The notes under the pieces: model-generated
The model's input: only the letters and a program-made list of their open reading frames with translations
Told to the model about the DNA's origin: nothing
Databases searched by the model: none
Shown here: piece after piece, positions 1 through 5,490 of the stretch
How positions within the stretch are numbered: the first letter of the stretch is position 1
How the letters are laid out: each line of letters opens with the position of its first letter
Assembly: GCA_030426865.1 (NCBI GenBank)
Contig: JAUHXN010000204.1
Location: 1-5,490, forward strand
Direction: 5' to 3'
DNA: 5,490 nt
DNA from: a bacterium
GTDB taxonomy: Bacteria > Bacteroidota > Ignavibacteria > Kapaibacteriales > UBA2268
Translations under genes and position numbers: made by a program

Positions 1-33
1 CCTCCAGATTTCTATAGTAAAGAAGATGCATAA
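1..33 (+). CDS. Possible 3' end of an upstream gene (partial)
   Basis: Reading from base 1, the frame is open for ten codons (PPDFYSKEDA) and stops at TAA 31-33. This overlaps the ATG at 26 by 8 bases (ATGCATAA), an arrangement typical of translationally coupled operon genes. Ten residues are too few to name the protein. In this genomic setting the expected neighbours of a TolC-type gene are a periplasmic adaptor (HlyD/MFP) and an inner-membrane transporter. A different upstream gene could instead end in frame 3 at TAG 15-17, immediately followed by TAA 18-20, so the assignment is weak. Confidence 0.3.
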   Translation, partial: PPDFYSKEDA

Positions 34-1417
34 ACTAATATTGCTTATCGTACTAACATTTGGAGTCATTGATTGCCCTTCCCTTTTCTCAAAAGATGAC
101 TCGCTATCATTTGAAAATTACGTTCGTAAAGTTCTTAAGTATCACCCTTTGGCTAATAATGCTGAACTAAATCTTAAATTATCAGAAGCCCAATGGAAAA
201 GTGCGAATGGTCAATTCGACCCATTTTTGAAAGCTGAATATGATGACAAATACTTTGATCAAAAACAGTATTTTCAAGTATTGAGATCAAGTATAGAGCT
301 TCCATCGTATTTAGGATTGACATTTAATGCTGGATATGATAATACTAGAGGAATATTCTTAAACCCTGAGAACAATACTCCAAATGATGGATTGGGGTAT
401 ATAGGAGTAGAAGCTAATTTATTACAAGGACTACTTATTGATGAAAGAAGAACTGCTGTAAATCAGGCGGAAATATTTGAAGATTTTGCTACTAATAGAA
501 GACAGATAGAAATTAATGACCTTATAATAGATGCCTCAATAGCTTATTACCAATGGCAAGCTACCTATGAATATCAACTAATAATAGAAGAAAGTGTAGA
601 ATTAGCAAGAGAGTATTTCGAAAACAATTTGCAATCTTATTTATTTGGTGATAAACCTGCAGTAGATACTCTTGAATCATTTCTTGCATTGCAAGACCAG
701 TTAATAATGTTGCAATCGAATAGTGTAGAATTAGTTAAAGCAAGAAATAATTTGAATAATTTCACATGGGAAAATGATAAGAATATAACTCTTAGTGATG
801 ATATTAACCCCAAAAGAATAGAATTACTAAGCAGTAGCATTATCTCTGAGGATTCTATTACTTATGTTGGTAATCCTTTATTAGAAGAAAAGAGAAATAA
901 AATAAATTTATTATTGGCTGAAAATGATTTAAAATCAGACAAATTAAAACCTAAACTAAAAGTTAAATATAATGCATTAACAAGCGAACTGAATAATAAT
1001 ATACCTACTTTTAATATTAATAATTATAAGTGGGGTCTAAGTTTTTCAATGCCTTTACTATTTAGAAGTGAAAGAGGTGAACTTGAGATAAACGAACTTA
1101 AAATAAAAGAAACGGAACTTGATTTAATTAACTATGAAACAAGTCTAAAAAATAAGCAAAAATCGAATATCGAAACTCTTGAAATACTAAAAGATCAATT
1201 ACAAATTGTAAAAGAGAATGTAAACCGGTACAAGCAATTACTAGAATTCGAGAAAGAGAAGTTTGATATTGGTGAGAGTTCAGTTTTTCTAGTAAACAAA
1301 AGGCAAGAGAAATATATATTTTCAAAATTGAAAGTAATTGACCTATCTATTAAGTATAATATTGAAGTATTATACAACCTATTATTATCTAACCAAATTG
1401 AGAATTATTTTAAATAA
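26..1417 (+). CDS. TolC-family outer-membrane efflux/secretion channel protein
   Basis: The 463-residue length is usual for the OEP (outer membrane efflux protein) family. A hydrophobic signal peptide covers about residues 1-22 (MHKLILLIVLTFGV...), which supports the ATG at 26 even though the frame stays open to base 2. The protein shows the family's internal duplication. HPLANNAELNLKLSEAQW (40-57) matches NPLLEEKRNKINLLLAEN (283-300). A strand segment GYIGVEANLLQGLLIDERR (124-142) is paralleled by KWGLSFSMPLLFRSERGE (335-352). The turn FGDKPAVDTLES (207-218) is paralleled by FDIGESSVFLVNK (413-425). Long charged helices (145-245, 350-455) would form the periplasmic coiled-coil tunnel. In the family, a trimer spans the outer membrane and docks to an adaptor plus an RND, ABC or type I exporter, but no partner gene is visible here. 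The substrate cannot be told. A lipoprotein is unlikely because Cys17 lacks a good lipobox. No terminator follows, so transcription may run into the next gene. Confidence 0.9.
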   Translation: MHKLILLIVLTFGVIDCPSLFSKDDSLSFENYVRKVLKYHPLANNAELNLKLSEAQWKSANGQFDPFLKAEYDDKYFDQKQYFQVLRSSIELPSYLGLTFNAGYDNTRGIFLNPENNTPNDGLGYIGVEANLLQGLLIDERRTAVNQAEIFEDFATNRRQIEINDLIIDASIAYYQWQATYEYQLIIEESVELAREYFENNLQSYLFGDKPAVDTLESFLALQDQLIMLQSNSVELVKARNNLNNFTWENDKNITLSDDINPKRIELLSSSIISEDSITYVGNPLLEEKRNKINLLLAENDLKSDKLKPKLKVKYNALTSELNNNIPTFNINNYKWGLSFSMPLLFRSERGELEINELKIKETELDLINYETSLKNKQKSNIETLEILKDQLQIVKENVNRYKQLLEFEKEKFDIGESSVFLVNKRQEKYIFSKLKVIDLSIKYNIEVLYNLLLSNQIENYFK

Positions 1418-1428
1418 TATTACTATGA

Positions 1429-1460
1429 TTTGTTTTAGTTAGGACTCCTTACTATATTTG
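1429..1460 (+). promoter_or_regulatory. Bacteroidota-type promoter for the thioredoxin-like gene
   Basis: A TTTG (-33 element) at 1429-1432 is followed after 20 bases by TATATTTG at 1453-1460, an exact match to the TAnnTTTG (-7) consensus of the Bacteroidota primary sigma factor. Transcription would start near 1465-1468. That leaves a leader of about 37 bases before the ATG at 1504, with the ribosome-binding site properly placed. It lies just after the tolC-like stop codon, so the redox gene can be expressed independently of the upstream operon. Confidence 0.7.
1436..1454. promoter_or_regulatory. Imperfect palindrome in promoter spacer, candidate operator
   Basis: TAGTTAGGACTCCTTACTA reads as an inverted repeat: TAGT-t-AGGA, a central C, then TCCT-t-ACTA, with a single T/T mismatch in each arm. 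It fills the spacer between the -33 and -7 elements and overlaps the first two bases of the -7 box. Its size and symmetry suit a dimeric winged-helix repressor such as a MarR protein, and a marR gene lies downstream. Binding there would block RNA polymerase. That the local MarR binds it is inference; no second copy was seen in front of marR. Confidence 0.45.
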
Positions 1461-1493
1461 TTCTGGTACTTTTGCCAAAATAATATATTTAAT

Positions 1494-1497
1494 GGAG
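1494..1497 (+). promoter_or_regulatory. Ribosome-binding site deciding the thioredoxin-like start
   Basis: GGAG lies 6 bases before the ATG at 1504. It overlaps the in-frame upstream ATG at 1492, which itself has no purine-rich sequence ahead of it. This makes 1504 the better start. Confidence 0.6.
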
Positions 1498-1503
1498 TTT
1501 GTT

Positions 1504-1737
1504 ATGAGTAAATCAATATTCTATCATGCTGGTTGTCCAGTATGTGTAAGTGCAGAGCACGATATAGTAAACCTAATTGGTTCAGACAATGTAGAATTAG
1601 TCCACTTAGGTGAACAAAGTTCTAGAATATCATCAGCAGAGCAAGCGGGTGTCAAATCTGTACCTGCTTTAGTTACGCCTAATGGTAATGTGTTACATAT
1701 TAATTTTGGTGCATCAATGGAAGATGTAAAAGGATAA
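1504..1737 (+). CDS. Small thioredoxin/glutaredoxin-like protein with CPVC motif
   Basis: The predicted protein has 77 residues from MSKSIFYHAGCPVC. An in-frame ATG at 1492 would add four residues (MEFV), but the GGAG before 1504 favours the shorter form. It shows a minimal thioredoxin fold: strand SIFYHA, then the active-site motif C11-P-V-C14 at the start of a helix, a second strand VELVHLG, and the cis-proline loop VKSVPALV typical of thioredoxin/glutaredoxin proteins. It ends with a strand (VLHINFG) and a short helix. No signal peptide is present, so it should act in the cytoplasm, plausibly as a disulfide reductase or thiol carrier. It resembles stand-alone proteins annotated only as 'thioredoxin family protein'; the physiological substrate is unknown. 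Tandem stops (TAATAA, 1735-1740) and a hairpin terminator follow. The MarR-type gene downstream may control it. Confidence 0.8.
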   Translation: MSKSIFYHAGCPVCVSAEHDIVNLIGSDNVELVHLGEQSSRISSAEQAGVKSVPALVTPNGNVLHINFGASMEDVKG

Positions 1738-1746
1738 TAACGTTTG

Positions 1747-1793
1747 AAAAAGTGCAGGTGATTGTGTTAATTACATCTGCACTTTTTTATTTT
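1747..1793 (+). terminator. Strong intrinsic terminator between thioredoxin-like gene and marR
   Basis: The left arm 1747-1760 (AAAAAGTGCAGGTG) pairs with 1774-1787 (CATCTGCACTTTTT). The stem is 14 bp with one G-T wobble and the loop is 13 bases. It runs into a T-rich tail to about 1796, interrupted only by an A at 1789. The hairpin begins 9 bases after the first stop codon. It should end the thioredoxin-like transcript, or reduce read-through into marR, which begins only about 20 bases after the stem. Confidence 0.85.
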
Positions 1794-1807
1794 TTTCGAA
1801 GTATTAT

Positions 1808-2410
1808 ATGAATGAATCGGTTTATAATCTAGATAATCAAAACTCTAATTTGTCAAGCAAGATCACTGTAGCTTTGGAAAGAATATCAGAAGCTTATAGA
1901 GTTTTACTTTGGGAAAAAGCTAAAGAATTCAAACTTAGTCCAATCCAAATACAAATATTAGTATTTGTCAACTCTCATAAATCAAAATACTGCACAGTCA
2001 GTTATCTTGCTGACGAATATAATATAACAAAAGCAACTATAAGTGATTCTGTCAAATCTCTATTATCTAAAGGATTAATTGAGAAATTAACTAACGAGAA
2101 TGATACAAGGAGTTATATAATCTCGTTATCAGATTCAGGAAAGAAAATTATCACTGAACTTAATAATTATTCGATGGAACTAAGCAATCCATTGAACGAT
2201 TTGAGCATAGAAAAGCAAGAAAGCCTTTGGGGAAGTCTATCTGAGATAATATCTAAACTTTATAATAGTAATATAATAAGTATGCAACGAATGTGTTTTA
2301 GTTGTAAGTACTATAAACAAGTTCCAGAAGGTCATTACTGTGGACTGTTAGAAAAAGAATTGAAGACCATTGACATAAGGTTGGATTGTCCTGAACATGA
2401 TAGAAAATAA
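1808..2410 (+). CDS. MarR-family transcriptional regulator with C-terminal four-cysteine extension
   Basis: The protein has 200 residues, against the usual 140-160 for MarR proteins. Residues about 15-150 form the winged-helix dimer: helix 1 (SSKITVALERISEAYRVLLW), HTH with recognition helix ITKATISDSVKSLLSKGLIEKL (73-94), and the wing NENDTRSYIISLSDSGKKI (97-115) with the family's Asp-x-Arg (D99, R101). The dimer helices lie at about 115-155. The extra tail, about residues 160-200, has cysteines 163, 166, 178 and 194 in the pattern C-x2-C-x11-C-x15-C, ending LDCPEH. I recall similar tails in other Bacteroidota MarR-like proteins; four spaced cysteines suit zinc or an Fe-S cluster, or direct thiol sensing. 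No Shine-Dalgarno precedes the ATG, and a terminator separates it from the thioredoxin-like gene. No clear promoter of its own was seen, so expression may depend on read-through. It probably represses the thioredoxin-like gene and possibly itself; this is inferred from adjacency. Confidence 0.88.
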   Translation: MNESVYNLDNQNSNLSSKITVALERISEAYRVLLWEKAKEFKLSPIQIQILVFVNSHKSKYCTVSYLADEYNITKATISDSVKSLLSKGLIEKLTNENDTRSYIISLSDSGKKIITELNNYSMELSNPLNDLSIEKQESLWGSLSEIISKLYNSNIISMQRMCFSCKYYKQVPEGHYCGLLEKELKTIDIRLDCPEHDRK

Positions 2411-2434
2411 AAAGAGCCGCTAAAAAGCGACTCT
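2405..2434 (-). terminator. Terminator of the minus-strand 2462-3544 gene (possibly bidirectional)
   Basis: Read on the minus strand, AGAGTCGC (2434-2427), a TTTTTA loop and GCGGCTCT (2420-2413) form an 8-bp stem with one U-G wobble. It is followed by TTTTATTTTC, a U-rich tail, 28 bases after the stop codon. On the plus strand the wobble becomes a C-A mismatch and the T-tract is shorter (ATTTTA). It may still end the convergent marR transcript, whose stop codon it almost abuts. Confidence 0.8.
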
Positions 2435-2461
2435 ATTTTAATAATATTCTAACTTATACCC

Positions 2462-3544
2462 TTATTCTATAATTATCTTATTAGTACTTATGATAGTACC
2501 ATTTACATCATAAGAATTTAACAAATATGTCCCAGTGGAAACAGAATTAGGAATACTTAAATTTGATTTACCATTCATCTGATTTTCTAAGACAACTTTA
2601 CCTGCTTGGTCAACTAAAACTACATTAGTTAAATCTAACTTAGAATTAGATATGTTCAACATAGAACCAGATTTTACGGGGTTAGGATAAACACTTAATG
2701 AGTTCATTACATCAGTTTCAACAGAAGTAGTTATACTAGATAATGCAGAATAAGAAACATAAAATACATCATTAGTTAATTCACCTTGAGTTAAATTAAA
2801 TGCTGACATTAATTGCGGTGGAGCTGGCTGTCCTCCTAAGAAAACACTATCTATTTCAGTATTAGTTACTTCAATTAGTAAAGCATCAATTGTCATAATA
2901 CCACCATCTTGATTAGGTATTGTTAACTTACCAGAACCAATAACAGTTCTTGTCTCAGAAATATAAGATATAAATACACCAGGTGTTTCATTTAAACCGT
3001 AACTTTCTACTGTTAGTTCAAAGTTAGTTACTCTGTCGAAACCCTCAGTCCAAGTTTTTTCATATTCAAGAGGAAATTTAACATAGTCTAACCTACTTTC
3101 AAATGGGATATTACCACCATTAATTTTTAGTTTATCATTTGCTCCACCTGTAATCTGTGCAATAGGGAATACAACTTCCGTGATTCTACGTCCTATTCTT
3201 GAATAACCTTGATCATCTGCAAGATAAAAGTCTTTACTTTCAATAACTAAATCGTTAAGTGGATAAATTGCTTCTCTATAATTAGTTGCGTTAGTATAAA
3301 ATTCATCACCAGAAGCATCTAAAAATTCCTGATTAATGACATGAGTAATATTTAAGTCTGATAAATCCCAAGTTTGATTTTCACCTATTGTTGGTGGTTG
3401 TAAATTACTTCTATATTCCAATAGACTACTAGTTTCATAACTTGATTCAAGTGGAAAATCAACTTTATTAATTACTACTTGAGAAAAAACTACTTGTACA
3501 CTCCCTAAAACTGTAAAAGCTATTATAAGTAAGACTCTTTTCAT
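2462..3544 (-). CDS. Secreted protein with type IX secretion C-terminal sorting domain
   Basis: The chosen start at 3544 gives 360 residues. It has GGAG 8 bases upstream and begins directly with a classical signal peptide (MKRVLLIIAFTVLGSVQVVFSQ). The longer frame from 3589 would add 15 poorly placed residues. After Sec export, the mature part (about 23-280) is predicted beta-rich, with the segment PPTIGENQTWDLSDLN near the N-terminus. That GxNxTWDxSxL feature recurs, as I recall, in uncharacterised Bacteroidota secreted proteins. I recognise no catalytic motif. Residues about 282-360 are a Por/T9SS type A sorting domain: SVYPNPVKSG, then NVVLVDQAGKVVLENQ, then STGTYLL, with a final strand STNKIIIE. 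The protein should therefore cross the outer membrane by the T9SS and be released or anchored on the surface. It has its own terminator and is probably monocistronic. The function of the mature domain is unknown. Confidence 0.85.
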   Translation of the reverse strand: MKRVLLIIAFTVLGSVQVVFSQVVINKVDFPLESSYETSSLLEYRSNLQPPTIGENQTWDLSDLNITHVINQEFLDASGDEFYTNATNYREAIYPLNDLVIESKDFYLADDQGYSRIGRRITEVVFPIAQITGGANDKLKINGGNIPFESRLDYVKFPLEYEKTWTEGFDRVTNFELTVESYGLNETPGVFISYISETRTVIGSGKLTIPNQDGGIMTIDALLIEVTNTEIDSVFLGGQPAPPQLMSAFNLTQGELTNDVFYVSYSALSSITTSVETDVMNSLSVYPNPVKSGSMLNISNSKLDLTNVVLVDQAGKVVLENQMNGKSNLSIPNSVSTGTYLLNSYDVNGTIISTNKIIIE

Positions 3545-3552
3545 ATAACATA

Positions 3553-3556
3553 CTCC
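3553..3556 (-). promoter_or_regulatory. Ribosome-binding site deciding the 3544 start
   Basis: On the minus strand GGAG, preceded by TTTTT, lies 8 bases before the ATG at 3544. It falls inside the longer frame that starts at 3589, and the 3589 ATG lacks such a site. This supports the shorter protein with a standard signal peptide. Confidence 0.6.
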
Positions 3557-3644
3557 AAAAATTAAAAAAAACATACATAATTTAATCATTTTTATATGCT
3601 TATACTAACTAATTAATCTATAAACTTATAATTTAACAACTTAT

Positions 3645-3674
3645 AAAAAAAAGAGCCGCCCTTTCGGGCGACTC
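3645..3674 (-). terminator. Terminator of the large repeat-protein gene
   Basis: On the minus strand GAGTCGCCC (3674-3666), a GAAA tetraloop and GGGCGGCTC (3661-3653) form a 9-bp stem with one U-G wobble. It is followed by eight T. It begins 30 bases after the stop codon at 3704. The GNRA loop and long U-tract make it a strong intrinsic terminator. It separates this gene from the 2462-3544 gene, so the two T9SS genes are not one operon unless read-through occurs. Confidence 0.9.
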
Positions 3675-3703
3675 ATTGAACATCGATTTATAATCTGATA
3701 GGA

Positions 3704-5490
3704 TTATTTTATCATTATCGGAGTAGTAACTGTACTACCTACACCTTCTAATTGAATCATATAAGCCCCAGATACTGGATTATCTAATATGATGTTTTGA
3801 TTGTTCACGTCATTAATTTCTGATTGATAAACTACTTTACCTGTCATATCATAAATTGATAATCTGAAGTAATTAGCTACATTTTCAATCATGAATTTAC
3901 CGTCTGAAGGGTTAGGATATACACTTACTTTCTCAGCTGAGAAATCATTATCATTAACAGATTTATAAAGTGAACTTCCATTCCAGTTAAATAGGTAACT
4001 AGAATTTGAACCAACGTTTTGTTGTTTCTCTTTAGTAGTACCATTGTAAGTTGCTCTTACTTTGACATTAACTGGCAATAGTTCTTCGCCTGCATTGTTC
4101 AATGATGAGTAAGCACCCCAACCATATCTATAGTCCCAAGCATCAGCTGTTAATGATCCGCCATTTCCATCTTCTAAATCTGCTGTTACTAATACAGTGT
4201 TAAAGTTATAGTTAGAGTTTGAACCTACATTTTGTTGTTTCTCAACACACGCACCTTTGTAGTAAACTTTTACTTTTACGTTCACTGGTAATAATTCATG
4301 TCCAGTATTAGTCAATGCAGAGTAAGCACCCCAACCATATCTGTATTTCCAGTTATCAGCTGTTAAAGGATCACCATTAGAGTCTTCCAAATCAGCAGTT
4401 ACATTTACTGTATTGAAATCATAGTGTGAGTTCGAACCTACATTTTGTTGTTTCTCAACACATGCACCATTATAGTAAACTTTTACTTTTACGTTCACTG
4501 GTAATAGTTCTTCGCCTGCATTGTCCATTGTAGAGTATGCACCCCAACCATATCTGTATTTCCAGTTATCAGCTGTTAATGTACCACCTGTTGATGATTT
4601 CAAGTCAGCTGTTACATTAACTGTGTTGAAGTCATAATGTGAGTTTGAACCTACATTTTGTTGCTTCTCAACTTTTGTACCTTTATAACCAACTCTTACT
4701 TTTACATTTACAGGTAAAAGCTCTTCACCTAAGTTATTCATTGGTGCATAACTTCCCCAACCATATCTATATTCCCAGCTATCTGCTGTTAACAATCCAT
4801 TTTGTGAGTCTTTTAGATCAGCAGTAACATTTATAGTAGCAAAATCAAAGTGTGAATTTGAGCCTACATTTTGTTGCTTTTCTATTTTAGTTCCTTTGTA
4901 ACCAACTCTTACCTTAGTGTTAACTGGTAATAGTTCGTGTCCAGAAGCATTTAGAGTGTTGTAACCACCCCAACCATATCTATATTCCCAACTATCTGCA
5001 TTAAGTAATGCTCCACCAGATTCTCTCAAATCAGCAGTTACATCAACTGTATTGAAAATGAAAATAGGATTAGTTGTTATATTTTGTTGTTTTTGTACAG
5101 AAGCACCTTCGTAAGATACTGTTACTTTAGTATTAGTTGGATGACCATCTACGAATGTCCACATACCGTTTCCAGTAGCATCAGTTCCTAAACCAGTGTA
5201 TCCACCCCATCCAATTCTATATTTGAAATCGCCACCAGCTAGACCATCATTCTGGCTATTCTGTAGTTGAACAAATATTAAAGATTGATCCATACTACAG
5301 CCAGCAATTTCTATTGGCATTTGTACAGCAACAGTGTTTCCATCATAGAATCTGAAATCATAATTTCCTGGAAACATATATGTGTTCGCTGGAACTGACA
5401 ACCAGTGATTACCGTAATCATTGTATTTAACATTACCAGGATAACTAAATGAAACTCTAGTTGGATTAAACTCAACTTGTTCAAGTAAAT
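3704..5490 (-). CDS. Large repeat-containing T9SS-secreted protein (5' end outside window)
   Basis: The frame is open to the window edge, giving 594 visible residues; the N-terminus and signal peptide are missing. A TTG at 5401 could be mistaken for the start, but in-frame coding sequence continues upstream (...PGNVKYNDYGNHW), so it is an internal leucine. Visible order: a degenerate module (about 5280-5490), six tandem modules (3986-5278), a short linker (SSLYKSVNDNDFSAE), and a type A T9SS sorting domain in the last 75 residues (KVSVYPNPSDG, RLSIYDMTGKVVYQ, SGAYMIQLEG, ending TTPIMIK). Each module reads VTADL-x-DS-x-G...LTAD-x-W-x-YRYGWGAY...GEELLPVNVKV...EKQQNVGSNS...F. This resembles Ig-like or carboxypeptidase-regulatory-like beta modules with ELLP and KQQNV motifs that I recall from other Bacteroidota secreted proteins. 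No enzyme domain is visible. A structural, adhesive or binding role at the cell surface is plausible but unproven. Confidence 0.88.
   Translation of the reverse strand, partial: LLEQVEFNPTRVSFSYPGNVKYNDYGNHWLSVPANTYMFPGNYDFRFYDGNTVAVQMPIEIAGCSMDQSLIFVQLQNSQNDGLAGGDFKYRIGWGGYTGLGTDATGNGMWTFVDGHPTNTKVTVSYEGASVQKQQNITTNPIFIFNTVDVTADLRESGGALLNADSWEYRYGWGGYNTLNASGHELLPVNTKVRVGYKGTKIEKQQNVGSNSHFDFATINVTADLKDSQNGLLTADSWEYRYGWGSYAPMNNLGEELLPVNVKVRVGYKGTKVEKQQNVGSNSHYDFNTVNVTADLKSSTGGTLTADNWKYRYGWGAYSTMDNAGEELLPVNVKVKVYYNGACVEKQQNVGSNSHYDFNTVNVTADLEDSNGDPLTADNWKYRYGWGAYSALTNTGHELLPVNVKVKVYYKGACVEKQQNVGSNSNYNFNTVLVTADLEDGNGGSLTADAWDYRYGWGAYSSLNNAGEELLPVNVKVRATYNGTTKEKQQNVGSNSSYLFNWNGSSLYKSVNDNDFSAEKVSVYPNPSDGKFMIENVANYFRLSIYDMTGKVVYQSEINDVNNQNIILDNPVSGAYMIQLEGVGSTVTTPIMIK
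3986..5278 (-). repeat. Six tandem protein-coding modules, five with 213-bp period
   Basis: Units reading on the minus strand: 5278-5042 (237 bp, divergent, 79 codons), 5041-4829, 4828-4616, 4615-4403, 4402-4190 (213 bp each, 71 codons), and 4189-3986 (last, slightly shortened into the linker). The GWG tryptophan codon recurs exactly every 213 bp in units 2-6. Units 4 and 5 are the most alike, sharing identical stretches of 41 bases (4326-4366 with 4539-4579) and 34 bases (4260-4293 with 4473-4506). Only these two units carry a cysteine, in GACVEKQQN. The first unit has an 8-residue insertion between GWGGY and the TKVTV strand. Confidence 0.92.

Noticed and set aside
637..1377. Minus-strand open frames of 60-67 codons inside the tolC-like gene
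   Set aside because: They lie antisense to a well-supported coding region and have no recognisable motif or ribosome-binding site.
1484..1491. Second possible -7 element TATATTTA before the thioredoxin-like gene
   Set aside because: It lacks the final G, its spacing to the nearest TTTG is 23 bases, and transcription would begin on top of the ribosome-binding site. The promoter at 1429-1460 fits better.
1738..1746. TAACGTTTG as a -7 element for marR
   Set aside because: It has one base too many between TA and TTTG. The nearest upstream TTTG (1705-1708) is 29 bases away, and a transcript starting there would run straight into the terminator hairpin.
2107..2113. AAGGAGT inside marR, matching half of the promoter palindrome
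   Set aside because: It is only seven bases with no symmetric partner, within coding sequence, and most likely chance.
3590..3650. Possible promoter for the minus-strand 2462-3544 gene
   Set aside because: The very AT-rich stretch contains partial matches (TAAGTTTA, TAATTAGT) but no convincing TTTG / TAnnTTTG pair, so none is annotated.
4639..4827. Plus-strand 62-codon open frame inside the repeat gene
   Set aside because: It is antisense to one repeat module, is leucine-rich by reverse-complement composition, and has no independent support.

Overview
The window is AT-rich DNA that looks like Bacteroidota. The evidence is two proteins with C-terminal type IX secretion (Por/T9SS type A) sorting domains, a promoter of the TTTG / TAnnTTTG type, and a TolC-like protein of the kind common in that phylum. 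No RNA gene, insertion sequence or CRISPR array was seen. Gene density is high and no gene-free stretch exceeds about 160 bases.

Layout: positions 26-1417 (+) encode a TolC-family outer-membrane efflux/secretion channel. It is probably the distal gene of a transporter operon whose earlier genes lie left of the window; a possible 3' end of the preceding gene overlaps its start. Positions 1418-1503 hold a well-formed Bacteroidota promoter with a 19-bp imperfect palindrome in its spacer. It drives a 77-residue thioredoxin/glutaredoxin-like protein with a CPVC motif (1504-1737, +). A strong hairpin terminator (1747-1793) follows, then a MarR-type regulator (1808-2410, +) with a C-terminal extension carrying four cysteines (163, 166, 178, 194).

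From 2462 rightwards the genes are on the minus strand. A 360-residue secreted T9SS cargo protein (2462-3544) is followed, reading right to left, by a terminator at 2405-2434. A large T9SS cargo protein (3704 to beyond 5490, 5' end outside the window) is built from six tandem beta-rich modules, five of them exactly 213 bp apart, and ends at a second terminator (3645-3674). The two minus-strand terminators share almost the same stem.

The most interesting unit is the small-thioredoxin/MarR pair at 1429-2410. A CPVC redox protein, a regulator with a possible metal or Fe-S cysteine cluster, an operator-like palindrome inside the promoter, and an intervening terminator together suggest a small thiol- or metal-responsive circuit. 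That function is inferred, not shown. The tandem-repeat secreted protein is the second point of interest, as a probable surface or extracellular protein whose repeat number may vary.
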